Source: an uncultured Methanomassiliicoccales archaeon
GTDB lineage: Archaea; Thermoplasmatota; Thermoplasmata; Methanomassiliicoccales; Methanomethylophilaceae
Direction: 5' to 3'
Assembly: GCA_949298875.1 (NCBI GenBank)
Contig: CASFYI010000033.1
Location: forward strand, 1 to 64,000
DNA: 64,000 bases
Made by a program: the position numbers and the translations under genes. The notes beneath the pieces were generated by a model. It made no database searches. It saw only the letters and a list, made by a program, of their open reading frames with translations, and was not told the DNA's origin. Of this stretch, positions 15,891 to 24,351 are shown piece after piece (position 1 is the first letter of the stretch; the number at the start of each line of letters is the position of its first letter).

Positions 15891-17249
15891 TTGAAGAACT
15901 CGATGAAGGTCATCCTCGGGATCGTGGCGGCGGTCACCGCAGCCACTCTGCTGGTCCCGACGGCATCCGCCGCCGCCCCATCTTTCGATGAGGGCTCGGT
16001 GGACCTGGTATCCTCACTCTTCATGTTCCTGGCGACGATGATGGTGTTCATCATGGCGCCAGCCATAGCCCTGTTCTACGGCGGCATGCTCAGAAAGCAG
16101 AGCATGACATCCCTCATGGCCCAGTGCATCGGGGTCATGGCCCTTGTCGGCATCATCTGGTGGGCTGTCGGCTACTCGCTCACGTTCGGCGACGGAGGCA
16201 ACGGGGGCATCATAGGCAATCTCGACTACATCCTGGGGCAGGGCGTCGATCCGAGCACCGGGAACGGGGCGCAGATGATCCCCACCGCGGAGTTCCTCGT
16301 GTTCCAGGGGACCTTCGCGATCGTCACCGCATGCATCGTGTTCGGTGCGACGGCCGAGAGGGTCAGGTACCCGGCCATCCTGGCGTTCCTCGCGATCTGG
16401 TCGTTCCTCGTCTACGCTCCGATGGCGCACATGGTCTGGGGAGGCGGATTCATCAGCTCCGGGCTCACCGACATGGGTCTCCCGAACCAGGATTTCGCCG
16501 GAGGGACCGTGGTGCACATATGCTCTGGAATATCCGGCGCGGCGGCGGCCCTGGCCATAGGCAGGCGCAGCGACCGCATCATGAAGGGCCGCGCGCACAA
16601 CGTCCCGCTGATGTTCATCGGATGCATGCTGCTGTGGCTCGGATGGTTCGGCTTCAACTGCGGATCCGAGGGCGGGTTCGACTCCACGGCGATCCTCGCG
16701 ATGGAGAACACGTTCCTCGCCTCCTGCGTGTCCACCGTGGTGTGGATCATCATCCAGTACATCCACGTCGGGCGCGTCAGCGTCACCGGTCTGTGCGCAG
16801 GGGTCCTGGCGGGTCTCGTCGGCATAACGCCCGGATGCGGGTTCGTCGACCCGTGGGCGGCCGTGATCATAGGAGCCGCGGCCTCCGTCATCTGCTACGC
16901 GGGAATCGTGTTCATGCGCGGCAGGAAGGATGTGGACGACGCCCTGGATGTCATGGGCCTGCACGGGATAGGCGGAATCTGGGGAGCGATCGCGGTCGGG
17001 ATCTTCTCGGTCGCGTCATACAGCTGGGAGGGCAGCGGCGGACTGATCGTCGGACAGGTCGACCTCCTGGCCGGACAGGTCGTATCCGTGGTGATCACCC
17101 TGATCTACTGCTTCGTCGTGTCCTTCGTGATCATGAAGGCCATCGACCTGGTCATGAGGCGCTTCGCAGGGAAGGGCGCAGCCCTCACCGAGGACGAGCA
17201 GATGGTGGGCTCCGACATTGTGGAGCACGGGGAGCCCTCATACCTCTGA
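15891..17249 (+). CDS. amtB: Ammonium transporter, copy 2
   Basis: 452 residues from a TTG start, chosen because AAGGAG lies 9 nt upstream; ATG 15903 would be 21 nt away. The signal-like N-terminal helix ends PTASAA, followed by 11 helices. Pore motifs match copy 1: PMAHMVWGGGF, DFAGGTVVHICSG and MGLHGIGGIWGAI. It is clearly paralogous to copy 1 but diverged throughout, so the duplication is old. glnK2 follows after 10 nt. Confidence 0.95.
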   Translation: MKNSMKVILGIVAAVTAATLLVPTASAAAPSFDEGSVDLVSSLFMFLATMMVFIMAPAIALFYGGMLRKQSMTSLMAQCIGVMALVGIIWWAVGYSLTFGDGGNGGIIGNLDYILGQGVDPSTGNGAQMIPTAEFLVFQGTFAIVTACIVFGATAERVRYPAILAFLAIWSFLVYAPMAHMVWGGGFISSGLTDMGLPNQDFAGGTVVHICSGISGAAAALAIGRRSDRIMKGRAHNVPLMFIGCMLLWLGWFGFNCGSEGGFDSTAILAMENTFLASCVSTVVWIIIQYIHVGRVSVTGLCAGVLAGLVGITPGCGFVDPWAAVIIGAAASVICYAGIVFMRGRKDVDDALDVMGLHGIGGIWGAIAVGIFSVASYSWEGSGGLIVGQVDLLAGQVVSVVITLIYCFVVSFVIMKAIDLVMRRFAGKGAALTEDEQMVGSDIVEHGEPSYL

Positions 17250-17259
17250 GGTGGTTCGG

Positions 17260-17595
17260 ATGAGGATGGTTGTAGCTGTTGTCAGGCCCGAGAGGCTCCA
17301 GGCCGTCAAGGACGGTCTCAGGGACATCGGGGTGTACGGTATGACGATCACCCACGTCACCGGACGCGGGAAGCAGAAGGGGCTGGTCTTCACGACCAGG
17401 GTCGGCGAGTTCATCGTCGACGAGATCGAGAAGACCAAGATCGAGATCGTCGTCGATGACGACAAGGTCGACTGCGTAGTCGCCAACATCCGCGAGAACG
17501 CGGAGACAGGTCATCCCGGGGACGGGAGGATCTTCATCATACCAGTCCTGGAATCCATAAGGATCCGTTCGGAGCCCGGCTCCGAGGGACAGTAA
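17260..17595 (+). CDS. glnK: Nitrogen regulatory PII protein GlnK, copy 2
   Basis: 111 residues, nearly identical to copy 1. Differences cluster at the N-terminal helix and in the DDDKVDCVVANIRENAETG segment. The T-loop has THVTGRGKQKGLVFTTRVGEF, again with Phe at the Tyr51 position. The start is preceded by TGAGGTG, which contains the amtB2 stop, with 13 nt from stop to ATG. It probably pairs with AmtB2, but the T-loops are so alike that cross-regulation with AmtB1 is plausible. Confidence 0.97.
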   Translation: MRMVVAVVRPERLQAVKDGLRDIGVYGMTITHVTGRGKQKGLVFTTRVGEFIVDEIEKTKIEIVVDDDKVDCVVANIRENAETGHPGDGRIFIIPVLESIRIRSEPGSEGQ

Positions 17596-17603
17596 ACCCA
17601 TAA

Positions 17604-17633
17604 CCTCCCGGATGACCGGATGCGTTCGGGAGG
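17604..17633 (+). terminator. Hairpin downstream of glnK2
   Basis: CCTCCCGGATG (17604-17614) pairs with CGTTCGGGAGG (17623-17633), 8 nt after the stop. It is homologous to the hairpin after glnK1, with compensating wobble pairs. Confidence 0.65.
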
Positions 17634-17748
17634 ACCCTTCTCCGGATATTCTCGATGTCGGGCCCTATGACGTCTCTGGCGGTGACGGCCGATCCGCAAG
17701 GCTCGCGCGCGATGGGATCGGCTTCGGAACACTTGGATGAAAAAATAA

Positions 17749-17826
17749 TGGTAGCGAGGGATCGATTTGAACGATCGGTCTCCGGGTTATGAGCCCGACG
17801 GGATATCCTGGCTACCCTACCTCGCT
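17749..17826 (-). tRNA. Initiator tRNA-Met (CAT), CCA encoded
   Basis: Minus strand: acceptor AGCGAGG pairs with CCTCGCT, discriminator A, and an encoded CCA. The anticodon loop CTCATAA (anticodon CAT at 17789-17791) sits on a stem with three consecutive G-C pairs (GGG/CCC). That and the A1-U72 pair mark the archaeal initiator rather than elongator tRNA. T-arm with GTTCAAATC. No intron. Confidence 0.96.
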
Positions 17827-17850
17827 ATAGACCCACCTAACGGGGGCTGA

Positions 17851-17858
17851 TATTTAAT
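17851..17858 (-). promoter_or_regulatory. TATA box of the initiator tRNA-Met
   Basis: ATTAAATA on the minus strand, 25-32 bp upstream of the mature 5' end. Confidence 0.6.
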
Positions 17859-17899
17859 GATATTGTTCCGACAGCTCCCCAGTGGGGGAGCCGCCGGGT

Positions 17900-18232
17900 T
17901 CAGAAGAGCTTCTTGAGGAACAGCAGGTCGTCGATCTTGCCCTTGACCTGGATCTTCTTGAGGACGTAGGCGCGCATCGGCCTGAGGCTGCCGTCGATGA
18001 GTCCCATGAGGTTCTCGGGGGTGGTGGTGACGGTGACATCCGCGTTCTCATCCATCCCAGGCTCGAAGCAGTAGATCTGCGCGTCCTTGAGTTTCAGGGT
18101 GTAGGACTCCGTTCCGAGATCGAGGTTGAAGACCTTCTGGAGAGGCTCCACCTCCTTCCTGACCTCGGGGTCCTTCTCCATCTTCCTGTGGAACCTGTCG
18201 ATGACGTTCTGGATCTCCTGCTGCATGCTCAT
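17900..18232 (-). CDS. SCP2 sterol-binding domain protein
   Basis: 110 residues, single SCP2 domain: IQNVIDRFHRKMEKDPEVRK at the N-terminus and the typical core TLKLKDAQIYCFEPGMDENADVTVTTTPENLMGLIDG followed by KKIQVKGKIDDLLFLKKLF. SCP2 folds bind lipids in a hydrophobic tunnel; the ligand in archaea is unknown, perhaps isoprenoid lipids. It is 4 nt downstream of rnhB and probably cotranscribed. Confidence 0.88.
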   Translation of the reverse strand: MSMQQEIQNVIDRFHRKMEKDPEVRKEVEPLQKVFNLDLGTESYTLKLKDAQIYCFEPGMDENADVTVTTTPENLMGLIDGSLRPMRAYVLKKIQVKGKIDDLLFLKKLF

Positions 18233-18236
18233 TGGC

Positions 18237-18875
18237 TCACCATTCGTCGAGTCTCCTCACGGCCCGGGCGGACATCATCTGCCTGACGGGCTCCCAGGAC
18301 CTCCTCGCGTGCGGAGGGGGACAGCCGTTGTCCCTCATCCAGTCGGAGATGAAGTCCATGGTGTAGTGGTCGCTCGGGTATCCGCTCCCGAAGTCCCCGA
18401 GCTCCTCGTGGAGCTCCGCGATCATGCGGTCGCGAGTCACCTTCGCCACTATGGAGGCTGCTGATACCACTGGGTAAAGGTCGTCGGCTTTATGTTTTGC
18501 GATTACCGCCGTGTCCGGGCACAAAGCTTCCAGACGTGAGGCGAAACGGGCGTCGTTCACGTCGGGGCAGTCCGCGTAGGCCTCCTCGCATGGATTCGAG
18601 CGCACCGCCTCGGCGAACATGTCCAGCTCCACATCGTTGAGGGACTTCTCCTTCCTGCGCTCGTCGATGTCCGCCGCCGAGGCGATCACGACCGTCCAAT
18701 GGTCGGCATTCTCGACGATCTCCGCGTACATCCTCTCGCGCACCTTCGGCGTGAGCTTCTTCGAGTCGCGGACCCCGATCCTGGAGAGGATGCCGTCGTC
18801 CTCCACCCACACGGCGCCCACCACCAGGGGCCCCATGACCGATCCCCTGCCCGCTTCATCTACTCCGCAGTGCAT
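18237..18875 (-). CDS. rnhB: Ribonuclease HII
   Basis: 212 residues; removes RNA from RNA-DNA hybrids and single misincorporated ribonucleotides. The active-site strand CGVDEAGRGSVMGPLV carries Asp6 and Glu7 and the GRG motif. VRDSKKLTPKVRERM, the ADDLYPVVSAASIVAKVTRDR block and GSGYPSDHYTMDF complete the family pattern. Full length. It shares a symmetrical AT box with the divergent mptA gene. Confidence 0.96.
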   Translation of the reverse strand: MHCGVDEAGRGSVMGPLVVGAVWVEDDGILSRIGVRDSKKLTPKVRERMYAEIVENADHWTVVIASAADIDERRKEKSLNDVELDMFAEAVRSNPCEEAYADCPDVNDARFASRLEALCPDTAVIAKHKADDLYPVVSAASIVAKVTRDRMIAELHEELGDFGSGYPSDHYTMDFISDWMRDNGCPPPHARRSWEPVRQMMSARAVRRLDEW

Positions 18876-18903
18876 TTCCTACCCGAATACCCGTAGATAG
18901 CAC

Positions 18904-18913
18904 CTTATTAAAG
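18904..18913. promoter_or_regulatory. Bidirectional TATA element between rnhB and mptA
   Basis: CTTATTAAAG reads as a TATA box on both strands. It is about 27 bp above the mptA ATG (predicting a leaderless mRNA) and about 30 bp above the rnhB ATG. Confidence 0.55.
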
Positions 18914-18936
18914 AAGGGCACGGATTCGGGCGGACC

Positions 18937-19821
18937 ATGACTCTGAAGTGCGACCTGCAGTACGGCAAGGGCGATGCCAGCTACAAGCTCACCCGCGTCG
19001 GCGTCCGCAACGTCCGCAAGCCCGTCGTCGTTCACAGGGAGGGGCTGGGAGAGACTCTGAACAACACCCTTAGCTGTGCCATCGACATCTACGTGGACCT
19101 GCCGGCGGACCAGAAGGGATCGCACATGTCCAGGAACGTGGAGGTCCTGAACGAGGTCGTGGACGAGAGCATCCGCCACCCCATCACCGCCATCGAGGAC
19201 CTCGCCGCCGACATCTGCAGGAGGCTCCTCGTCCACCACGAGTATGCCAAGAACGCGGAGGTCCACATCTCCGCCGAGTACTACAAGGCCAACAAGACCC
19301 CCCAGGGCAGGGACACGTTCGAGATCTACACCCTCTACGCCGGAGGCACCATCGTCCGCGACGGTCCCCTGACCAAGACCGTCGGTGTCCGCGCCGTCGG
19401 CATGACCGCCTGCCCCTGCGCCCAGCAGACCGTCACCGAGATGCTGGAGTACAGCGGCGACATGCCCGTCATGTCCCACAACCAGAGGAACGTGTGTACC
19501 CTGATGGTCACCATGCCCGAGGACGTCTCCATCGAGGCGGACGACCTCATCGACCTGGTCGAGGCGTCGTTCTCCTCCCCCACCTTCGAGCTCCTGAAGA
19601 GGCCCGACGAGGGCCAGGTGGTCATCAACGCCCACAGGAACACTAGGTTCGTCGAGGATGTGGTCAGGCAGGTCCTGGACAGGTTCGTCAAGAGGTACGC
19701 CGATCTCCCGGACAGCGTCCAGGTCGACGTCGTCAGCGACTCCGAGGAGTCCATCCACAAGCACGACGCCTACGCCGAGAGGACCGCCACCCTGGGCGAG
19801 CTCAGGGCCGAGAACCAGTGA
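18937..19821 (+). CDS. mptA: GTP cyclohydrolase MptA (FolE2 family)
   Basis: 294 residues. Converts GTP to 7,8-dihydro-D-neopterin 2',3'-cyclic phosphate, the first step of tetrahydromethanopterin synthesis in methanogens. Recognised from the GCYH-IB/FolE2 pattern: VGVRNVRKPVVV near the N-terminus, the zinc/iron-ligand region VGMTACPCAQQT (Cys about 159-161), MSHNQRNVCTLMVTMP, and C-terminal INAHRNTRFVEDVVRQVLD. Length is typical. The product supports C1 metabolism and folate-like cofactors. Confidence 0.93.
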   Translation: MTLKCDLQYGKGDASYKLTRVGVRNVRKPVVVHREGLGETLNNTLSCAIDIYVDLPADQKGSHMSRNVEVLNEVVDESIRHPITAIEDLAADICRRLLVHHEYAKNAEVHISAEYYKANKTPQGRDTFEIYTLYAGGTIVRDGPLTKTVGVRAVGMTACPCAQQTVTEMLEYSGDMPVMSHNQRNVCTLMVTMPEDVSIEADDLIDLVEASFSSPTFELLKRPDEGQVVINAHRNTRFVEDVVRQVLDRFVKRYADLPDSVQVDVVSDSEESIHKHDAYAERTATLGELRAENQ

Positions 19822-19837
19822 AACAAAACAGATTGAA

Positions 19838-19854
19838 GGGGGCGCACCGCCCCC
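19838..19854. terminator. Hairpin between convergent mptA and aldo-keto reductase genes
   Basis: GGGGGCG (19838-19844) pairs with CGCCCCC (19848-19854) around CAC, with ATTTCTTC on the plus side. Confidence 0.55.
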
Positions 19855-19863
19855 ATTTCTTCA

Positions 19864-20982
19864 TCAGAGGCCGGCCTTGACGGCCCTGTCGAGCATATCC
19901 CTGATCCTTATGTGCTGGGGGCAGGCGTCCTCGCACTTGCCGCACTTGATGCACTGGTCGGCACGAGCCCTCCCGTGTCCGTCGACGAGCCAACCGCGCT
20001 GGTTCTTTGCGAACGCATCGTTCCCGTAGAGGGTGATCATGTTCAGGGCGGCGAACGTCCCGGAGATGCCGATGTTCCTGGGGCAGACCTTGGCGCAGTA
20101 CTCGCACGAGGTGCAGGGTATCGCATCGAGATTCGAGAGGACATCCGCGGCCTTCGCTATGGTGGCGCGCTCGTCCTCCGTGAGGCGATCGAATCCCTTC
20201 ATCGTCCTCAGGTTGTCCTCTATCTGCTCCACGTTGCTCATGCCGGAGAGCACGACGGCGACCCCTTCGAGGTCCGCGGCGAACCTGAGCGCCCAGGAGG
20301 CGACGGACATCCCGGGTTCCGCCTCCCTGAGGATGGATGCTACCTGCTCCGGGGGAGTGGCCAGGAGGCCTCCCTTCACGGGCTCCATGACGATGACCGG
20401 CACGTTGTGCGCCCTGGCGATCTCGTAGCATTTCCTGGACTGGATGTCAGGGCTCTCCCAGTCGGCGTAGTTGATCTGGAGCTGCACGAAGTCCACGTCC
20501 GGATGGGCCTCCAGTATGGGCCCCAGCTCGTCGGCCTTCGCGTGGAACGAGAACCCGTAGTGCCTGATCTTGCCCTGCTCCTTCAGCTCCCTCACGAATG
20601 ACCACATGTCGTAGTCGTCGAACACCTTGGTGCGCATTTCGCCGAGGTTGTGCAGGAGGTAGTAGTCGATGTATCCGGCACCGGTCCTCTCGAGGGTGGT
20701 GTCGAACTGCCTGATCGCGTCCTCGCGGCAGGTGCTGCCGATCCAGGCCGCGTTCTTGCTGGCCAGCTGGAAGCTCTCGCGGGGATACCTCTCCACGAGG
20801 GCCTGCCTGATCGCGTCCTCGCTGCCCTCGTACGCCCAGGCGGTGTCGAAGTAGGTGAAGCCCGCGTCCATGAACAGGTCGACCATGCGCTTGGTCTGTT
20901 CGATGTCGATGGCCCCGTCCTTCTGGGGCAGCCTCATGAGCCCGAAACCGAGCTTCCCGATATCCTTGCAGAGTTCAGCCAT
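19864..20982 (-). CDS. Aldo-keto reductase with C-terminal 2x[4Fe-4S] ferredoxin domain
   Basis: 372 residues. Residues 1-260 form an aldo-keto reductase barrel with visible tetrad parts: YFDTAWAYEGSED (Asp, Tyr), QLASKNAAW (Lys) and YYLLHNLGEMR (His). Residues about 290-365 carry two cluster motifs, CTSCEYCAKVCPRNI and CIKCGKCEDACPQHI. Such fusions occur in anaerobes and suggest ferredoxin-linked rather than only NADPH-linked reduction. The substrate is unknown. It has its own AT-rich promoter (TTTTAATAAC) before the TPD gene end. Confidence 0.9.
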   Translation of the reverse strand: MAELCKDIGKLGFGLMRLPQKDGAIDIEQTKRMVDLFMDAGFTYFDTAWAYEGSEDAIRQALVERYPRESFQLASKNAAWIGSTCREDAIRQFDTTLERTGAGYIDYYLLHNLGEMRTKVFDDYDMWSFVRELKEQGKIRHYGFSFHAKADELGPILEAHPDVDFVQLQINYADWESPDIQSRKCYEIARAHNVPVIVMEPVKGGLLATPPEQVASILREAEPGMSVASWALRFAADLEGVAVVLSGMSNVEQIEDNLRTMKGFDRLTEDERATIAKAADVLSNLDAIPCTSCEYCAKVCPRNIGISGTFAALNMITLYGNDAFAKNQRGWLVDGHGRARADQCIKCGKCEDACPQHIRIRDMLDRAVKAGL

Positions 20983-21038
20983 CCTGTCCCTCCGTGCCTT
21001 CCCGGCACGGAGGTAGATGACATATTGTTATTAAAATT

Positions 21039-21833
21039 TCAGGCAGACGGCGGAGTGACGTTTATGCGCTCGGCGCCGTCGATCTTCTCCACCTTCTTCT
21101 GGAGGACGGAGATGTCGCATACGTACACGTCCTCCGGGCATTCGAGGTCGTCGAGGCAGCCGACCCAGTACACGACCAGGCCGGGACCGAAGAGTTTGGT
21201 GTACGGCACCAGCTGTTTCCTGGAGTTGAACCTGAACTCGGTGTTATCACCGAATGAGGCCTTGCTCTCGACCCAGTGGATCTCGTGACCCTCGTATATC
21301 ACGGGGTAGTCCAGGAGGCAGTCGGGGGTCTTGGTGAACTCCGTCCCGCGGAGGTCGTTCTCCGTGCGGTACGTCACGCCCTGTCCGTCCAGCCACTCGT
21401 GGAGGAGCCCCTCGCCCCAGATCCCGCGCTCCTTCTGCCTGTCGTTCGCCTCCGGGGAGTAGACGATGTCGTTCCTCACGGCCTCGCGGACCTCGTCGGC
21501 GGTGACCTCGCTCTCCAGGAGGTCGGGGTCCCTCACGTAGGACCAGAAGTCCTTGCGGGACGCCCCGTCCTCGAGGAAGATGAACATGGCGGTGAGGATG
21601 GGCGGGAAGCGGTACTTCTTCGAGAGGTCCATGATGGACGTCCCCTTCCTCCACTCCTTGAGCATCTTCTCGGAGCTGTTCTTCACGGCGTAGAAGCGCT
21701 TCTTGACCTCGCGTGTCGTCTTCTGGGTGAAGAGGCTGTCCAGCATCCTCGCGTCGTAGGTGGAGGAGAGCCTCTCGACGTCCTCCGGCGTGTGGAGCTG
21801 GTTGTAGATGTCCTTGTACTCGTCGTACTTCAT
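21039..21833 (-). CDS. TPD-motif nuclease family protein (CDIN1/C15orf41 homologue)
   Basis: 264 residues. The N-terminal helical half contains an HTH-like region (MDLSKKYRFPPILTAMFIFLE). The C-terminal half resembles a PD-(D/E)XK fold with KTPDCLLDYPVIYEGHEIHWVESKASF: the Thr-Pro-Asp motif that names the family, followed by the E-x-K pair. Human CDIN1, mutated in congenital dyserythropoietic anaemia, belongs to the same family. The archaeal function is unknown; nuclease activity is inferred from the fold. It is 4 nt downstream of the flavoprotein gene and so probably cotranscribed. Confidence 0.8.
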   Translation of the reverse strand: MKYDEYKDIYNQLHTPEDVERLSSTYDARMLDSLFTQKTTREVKKRFYAVKNSSEKMLKEWRKGTSIMDLSKKYRFPPILTAMFIFLEDGASRKDFWSYVRDPDLLESEVTADEVREAVRNDIVYSPEANDRQKERGIWGEGLLHEWLDGQGVTYRTENDLRGTEFTKTPDCLLDYPVIYEGHEIHWVESKASFGDNTEFRFNSRKQLVPYTKLFGPGLVVYWVGCLDDLECPEDVYVCDISVLQKKVEKIDGAERINVTPPSA

Positions 21834-21837
21834 CGGA

Positions 21838-23187
21838 TCACTGGGACAGCTTGAGGCAGAGGTCCTCGACCGCCGCCAGGACGACGTCCCGGACCATGCT
21901 GGTGGGCGGGCAGTACGCGTTCTCGGAATCGGCGAGGAAGGACTCGGCGGTCCTGCCGTCGACGATGGCGGAGGTCAGCCAGTTGATGCGTCCGGTGGCC
22001 TCCTCGCCGGCGACGATCTGGGCCCCGACGATCCTGTGGGTGGACCTGTCGGCCAGCACCTTGACGGTCAGCGGCTTGCCGCCGGGGTAGTACCTGGCGC
22101 GGGTGAGGCCCTCGGCCTTCCCGCAGACGACGTCGATGCCGTACCAGGACGCGAGGCCCAGGGAGAGCCCCGTGCCCGCGATCTGGAGGTCGCCGATCAT
22201 GCTGACCCAGGGGCTCGCGACGGGTCCGAAGACCCTCTTCCCGCCCGCGGCGTTCGTCCCGGCGACGATGCCCTGCCTGACGGCGGTGGAGCCGAGCTGG
22301 CTCATGGTGGCGCCGGGCATGACGGCCGACTCGCACTGGACGAGGTCCCCGGCGACGAAGACGTCGGGCACGAGGCGTCCCCTCCTGTAGGCGTTCATAG
22401 TGGGGGACGCGATGACCGCGTTCAGCTGGCCGATGTCCAGGCCGAGCATCTTGGGGATGTCCAGGTTGGCGCGGACGCCGGTGGCGAAGATCATGACCTC
22501 GCAGGGGTAGTCCTTCCCGTTGGCCGTGACGGCCTCCACCCTGCCGTCTCCCTTGACGGCCTGGATCGGCGCCTTCATGACGAACTCGATCCCTCTGGAC
22601 TCGAGCTCCCTCTGAACCATGTCGGCCATGTCCTTGTCGGCGATGCGGGGGATGACCTGGTCCATCATCTCGATGACGGTGACCTTCTTCCCCATGTCGC
22701 GGAGCGCCACGGCGAGTTCGAGGCCGATGACCCCGGCACCTCCGATGACGACGTTCTCCGCGCCCTCCAGGGCCCTCTGGATGTTCTTGCCGTCCCTGAC
22801 GGTCCTGACGACGAACACGTTCCCCAGGTCCTTGCCCTCTATCGGGGGCACGAACACGGTGCCACCTGCGGCGACGACCAGGGAGTCGTAGGGGTAGGTC
22901 CTGCCACCTGCGGCGACCCCCCTCTTCTCCCCGTCCACGGACTCGACCCTGGTGCGGGTGACGACCTCTATGCCGCGGCTCTGCCTGTAGAACTCGGGGT
23001 CGTGCATGACGATGTCGTCCCAACCGGTCCTGCCCTCGATCCCCCAGGGGATGGCGCAGGGCGAGTAGGCGATGTCCTCGTCCTCTGTGATGACTGTGAT
23101 CTCGGCGTCCTTGGATGCCTTCCTCGCGGCCGAGGCGGCGGACATTCCGGCCGCTCCCGAGCCGATGACGACGATTCTCTTGGACAT
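21838..23187 (-). CDS. FAD-dependent pyridine nucleotide-disulfide oxidoreductase (CoA-disulfide reductase / NADH oxidase-like)
   Basis: 449 residues. FAD-binding GSGAAG at residues 9-14, the single redox Cys44 in YSPCAIPWGI (the position used by CoA-disulfide reductases and NADH oxidases), the NAD-binding VVIGGAGVIGLELA (about 148-161), FAD-binding VFVAGDLVQ (about 280), and a C-terminal dimerisation domain. It probably reduces CoA disulfide, persulfide or O2 with NAD(P)H as electron donor. The start MSKRIVVIGSG is clear; the open frame extends upstream without meaning. Confidence 0.9.
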   Translation of the reverse strand: MSKRIVVIGSGAAGMSAASAARKASKDAEITVITEDEDIAYSPCAIPWGIEGRTGWDDIVMHDPEFYRQSRGIEVVTRTRVESVDGEKRGVAAGGRTYPYDSLVVAAGGTVFVPPIEGKDLGNVFVVRTVRDGKNIQRALEGAENVVIGGAGVIGLELAVALRDMGKKVTVIEMMDQVIPRIADKDMADMVQRELESRGIEFVMKAPIQAVKGDGRVEAVTANGKDYPCEVMIFATGVRANLDIPKMLGLDIGQLNAVIASPTMNAYRRGRLVPDVFVAGDLVQCESAVMPGATMSQLGSTAVRQGIVAGTNAAGGKRVFGPVASPWVSMIGDLQIAGTGLSLGLASWYGIDVVCGKAEGLTRARYYPGGKPLTVKVLADRSTHRIVGAQIVAGEEATGRINWLTSAIVDGRTAESFLADSENAYCPPTSMVRDVVLAAVEDLCLKLSQ

Positions 23188-23299
23188 GGTTCTCTGACAC
23201 CCGCATGCGCGTGCGCATAAAGGCTTTTGTGAGGGCGGATGACGGCGGTGAACGGGAGCTTCCGATGTCTGGCACATTGCAAACGGGCATCGGGGCGGC

Positions 23300-24346
23300 A
23301 TGGGGCGCCGGGCCGTCAACATCGCTATAAATGAGTTCGCGGATAGTCTGGACGTGAAGGACAAGAGATCCCCGTCTCAGCTCGAGGCGGTCTGGAAGGA
23401 GAGCGACATGGCCGGCGGCCGCAAGGTGGAAGCGATGGTCATGATCATGCGCACCAACGGATGCTGCTGGGTCAAGGAGGGCGGATGCACGATGTGCGGC
23501 TACCGCGAGGCGTCCATGCACGACGTCACGGAGGCGGACCTCCTGAGCCAGCTGGAACAGGCGCTCTCCCGCTACAAGGGGGAGCCGTTCGTCAAGATCT
23601 ACACGTCCGGAAGCTTCCTGGACGACAACGAGGTGCCTCCCGCCGTCCGCGAGAGGATCTTCGAGGCCTTCTCGGGCTGCGAGCGCATACTCTTCGAGAG
23701 CCGTCCGGAGTTCATAACAGAGGAGAGTCTGGCACATGTGCCGAAGACGGTCACCGTCGCCCTGGGACTGGAGAGCTCCGACCCCGAGGTCCTGAGGACC
23801 GCGGTCCACAAGGGGTTCACGCCCGCCGACATCGAGAGGGCCGGACGCCTGCTAAAGTCCAAGGGCCTCGGCGTGAGGACCTACCTGCTTCTCAAGCCAC
23901 CGTTCATGACGGAGGCCATGGCGATCGAGGACGCGGTCCGCTCGGCGAGGTTCGCCGATGCGTTCTCCGACGAGATATCGGTCAACCCGCTGAACGTGCA
24001 GAGGGCGACCTACGTGGAGCGCATATGGAAGCGCGGGGAGTTCAGACCCCCGTGGATATGGTCGCTCATCGAGGTTTTCAGGCAGCTGTCTGGCACTGTG
24101 AACGCCAGGCTCATGTCGTCCCCCTCGGGCGGAGGAGCCTCAAGGGGCGTACACAACTGCGGCGAGTGCGACGAGCGCGCCCTCGCGGCCATCGAGAGAT
24201 TCAGCTTCAGCCAGGATCTGGCGGACCTGCAGGTCGAGTGCGGATGCAGGGACCGCTGGGAGGCGTATCTCAGGTCCGAGGCGATGCTCGGGACCCCCGC
24301 GGACCTGGACCGCGGACTCGAAAACGATTTGGCACTGAGGGAGTGA
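23300..24346 (+). CDS. raSEA: Archaeosine synthase subunit RaSEA, radical SAM
   Basis: 348 residues. The cluster motif is CCWVKEGGCTMCGY (Cys56, Cys63, Cys66 the likely ligands), in the family context MIMRTNGCCWVKEGG. RaSEA works with ArcS to convert lysine-modified preQ0 at position 15 of archaeal tRNA to archaeosine. Other family marks are FVKIYTSGSFLDDNEVP, FESRPEFITEESL, and ALGLESSDPEVLRTAVHKGF. The partner ArcS is not in the window. The DUF5611 gene follows after 5 nt and may be functionally linked. Confidence 0.9.
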   Translation: MGRRAVNIAINEFADSLDVKDKRSPSQLEAVWKESDMAGGRKVEAMVMIMRTNGCCWVKEGGCTMCGYREASMHDVTEADLLSQLEQALSRYKGEPFVKIYTSGSFLDDNEVPPAVRERIFEAFSGCERILFESRPEFITEESLAHVPKTVTVALGLESSDPEVLRTAVHKGFTPADIERAGRLLKSKGLGVRTYLLLKPPFMTEAMAIEDAVRSARFADAFSDEISVNPLNVQRATYVERIWKRGEFRPPWIWSLIEVFRQLSGTVNARLMSSPSGGGASRGVHNCGECDERALAAIERFSFSQDLADLQVECGCRDRWEAYLRSEAMLGTPADLDRGLENDLALRE

Positions 24347-24351
24347 GACCC

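Noticed and set aside
13881-17595. Possible assembly duplication of amtB-glnK.
   Set aside because: The amtB copies differ throughout and the intergenic regions are unlike, so this is a genuine old duplication.
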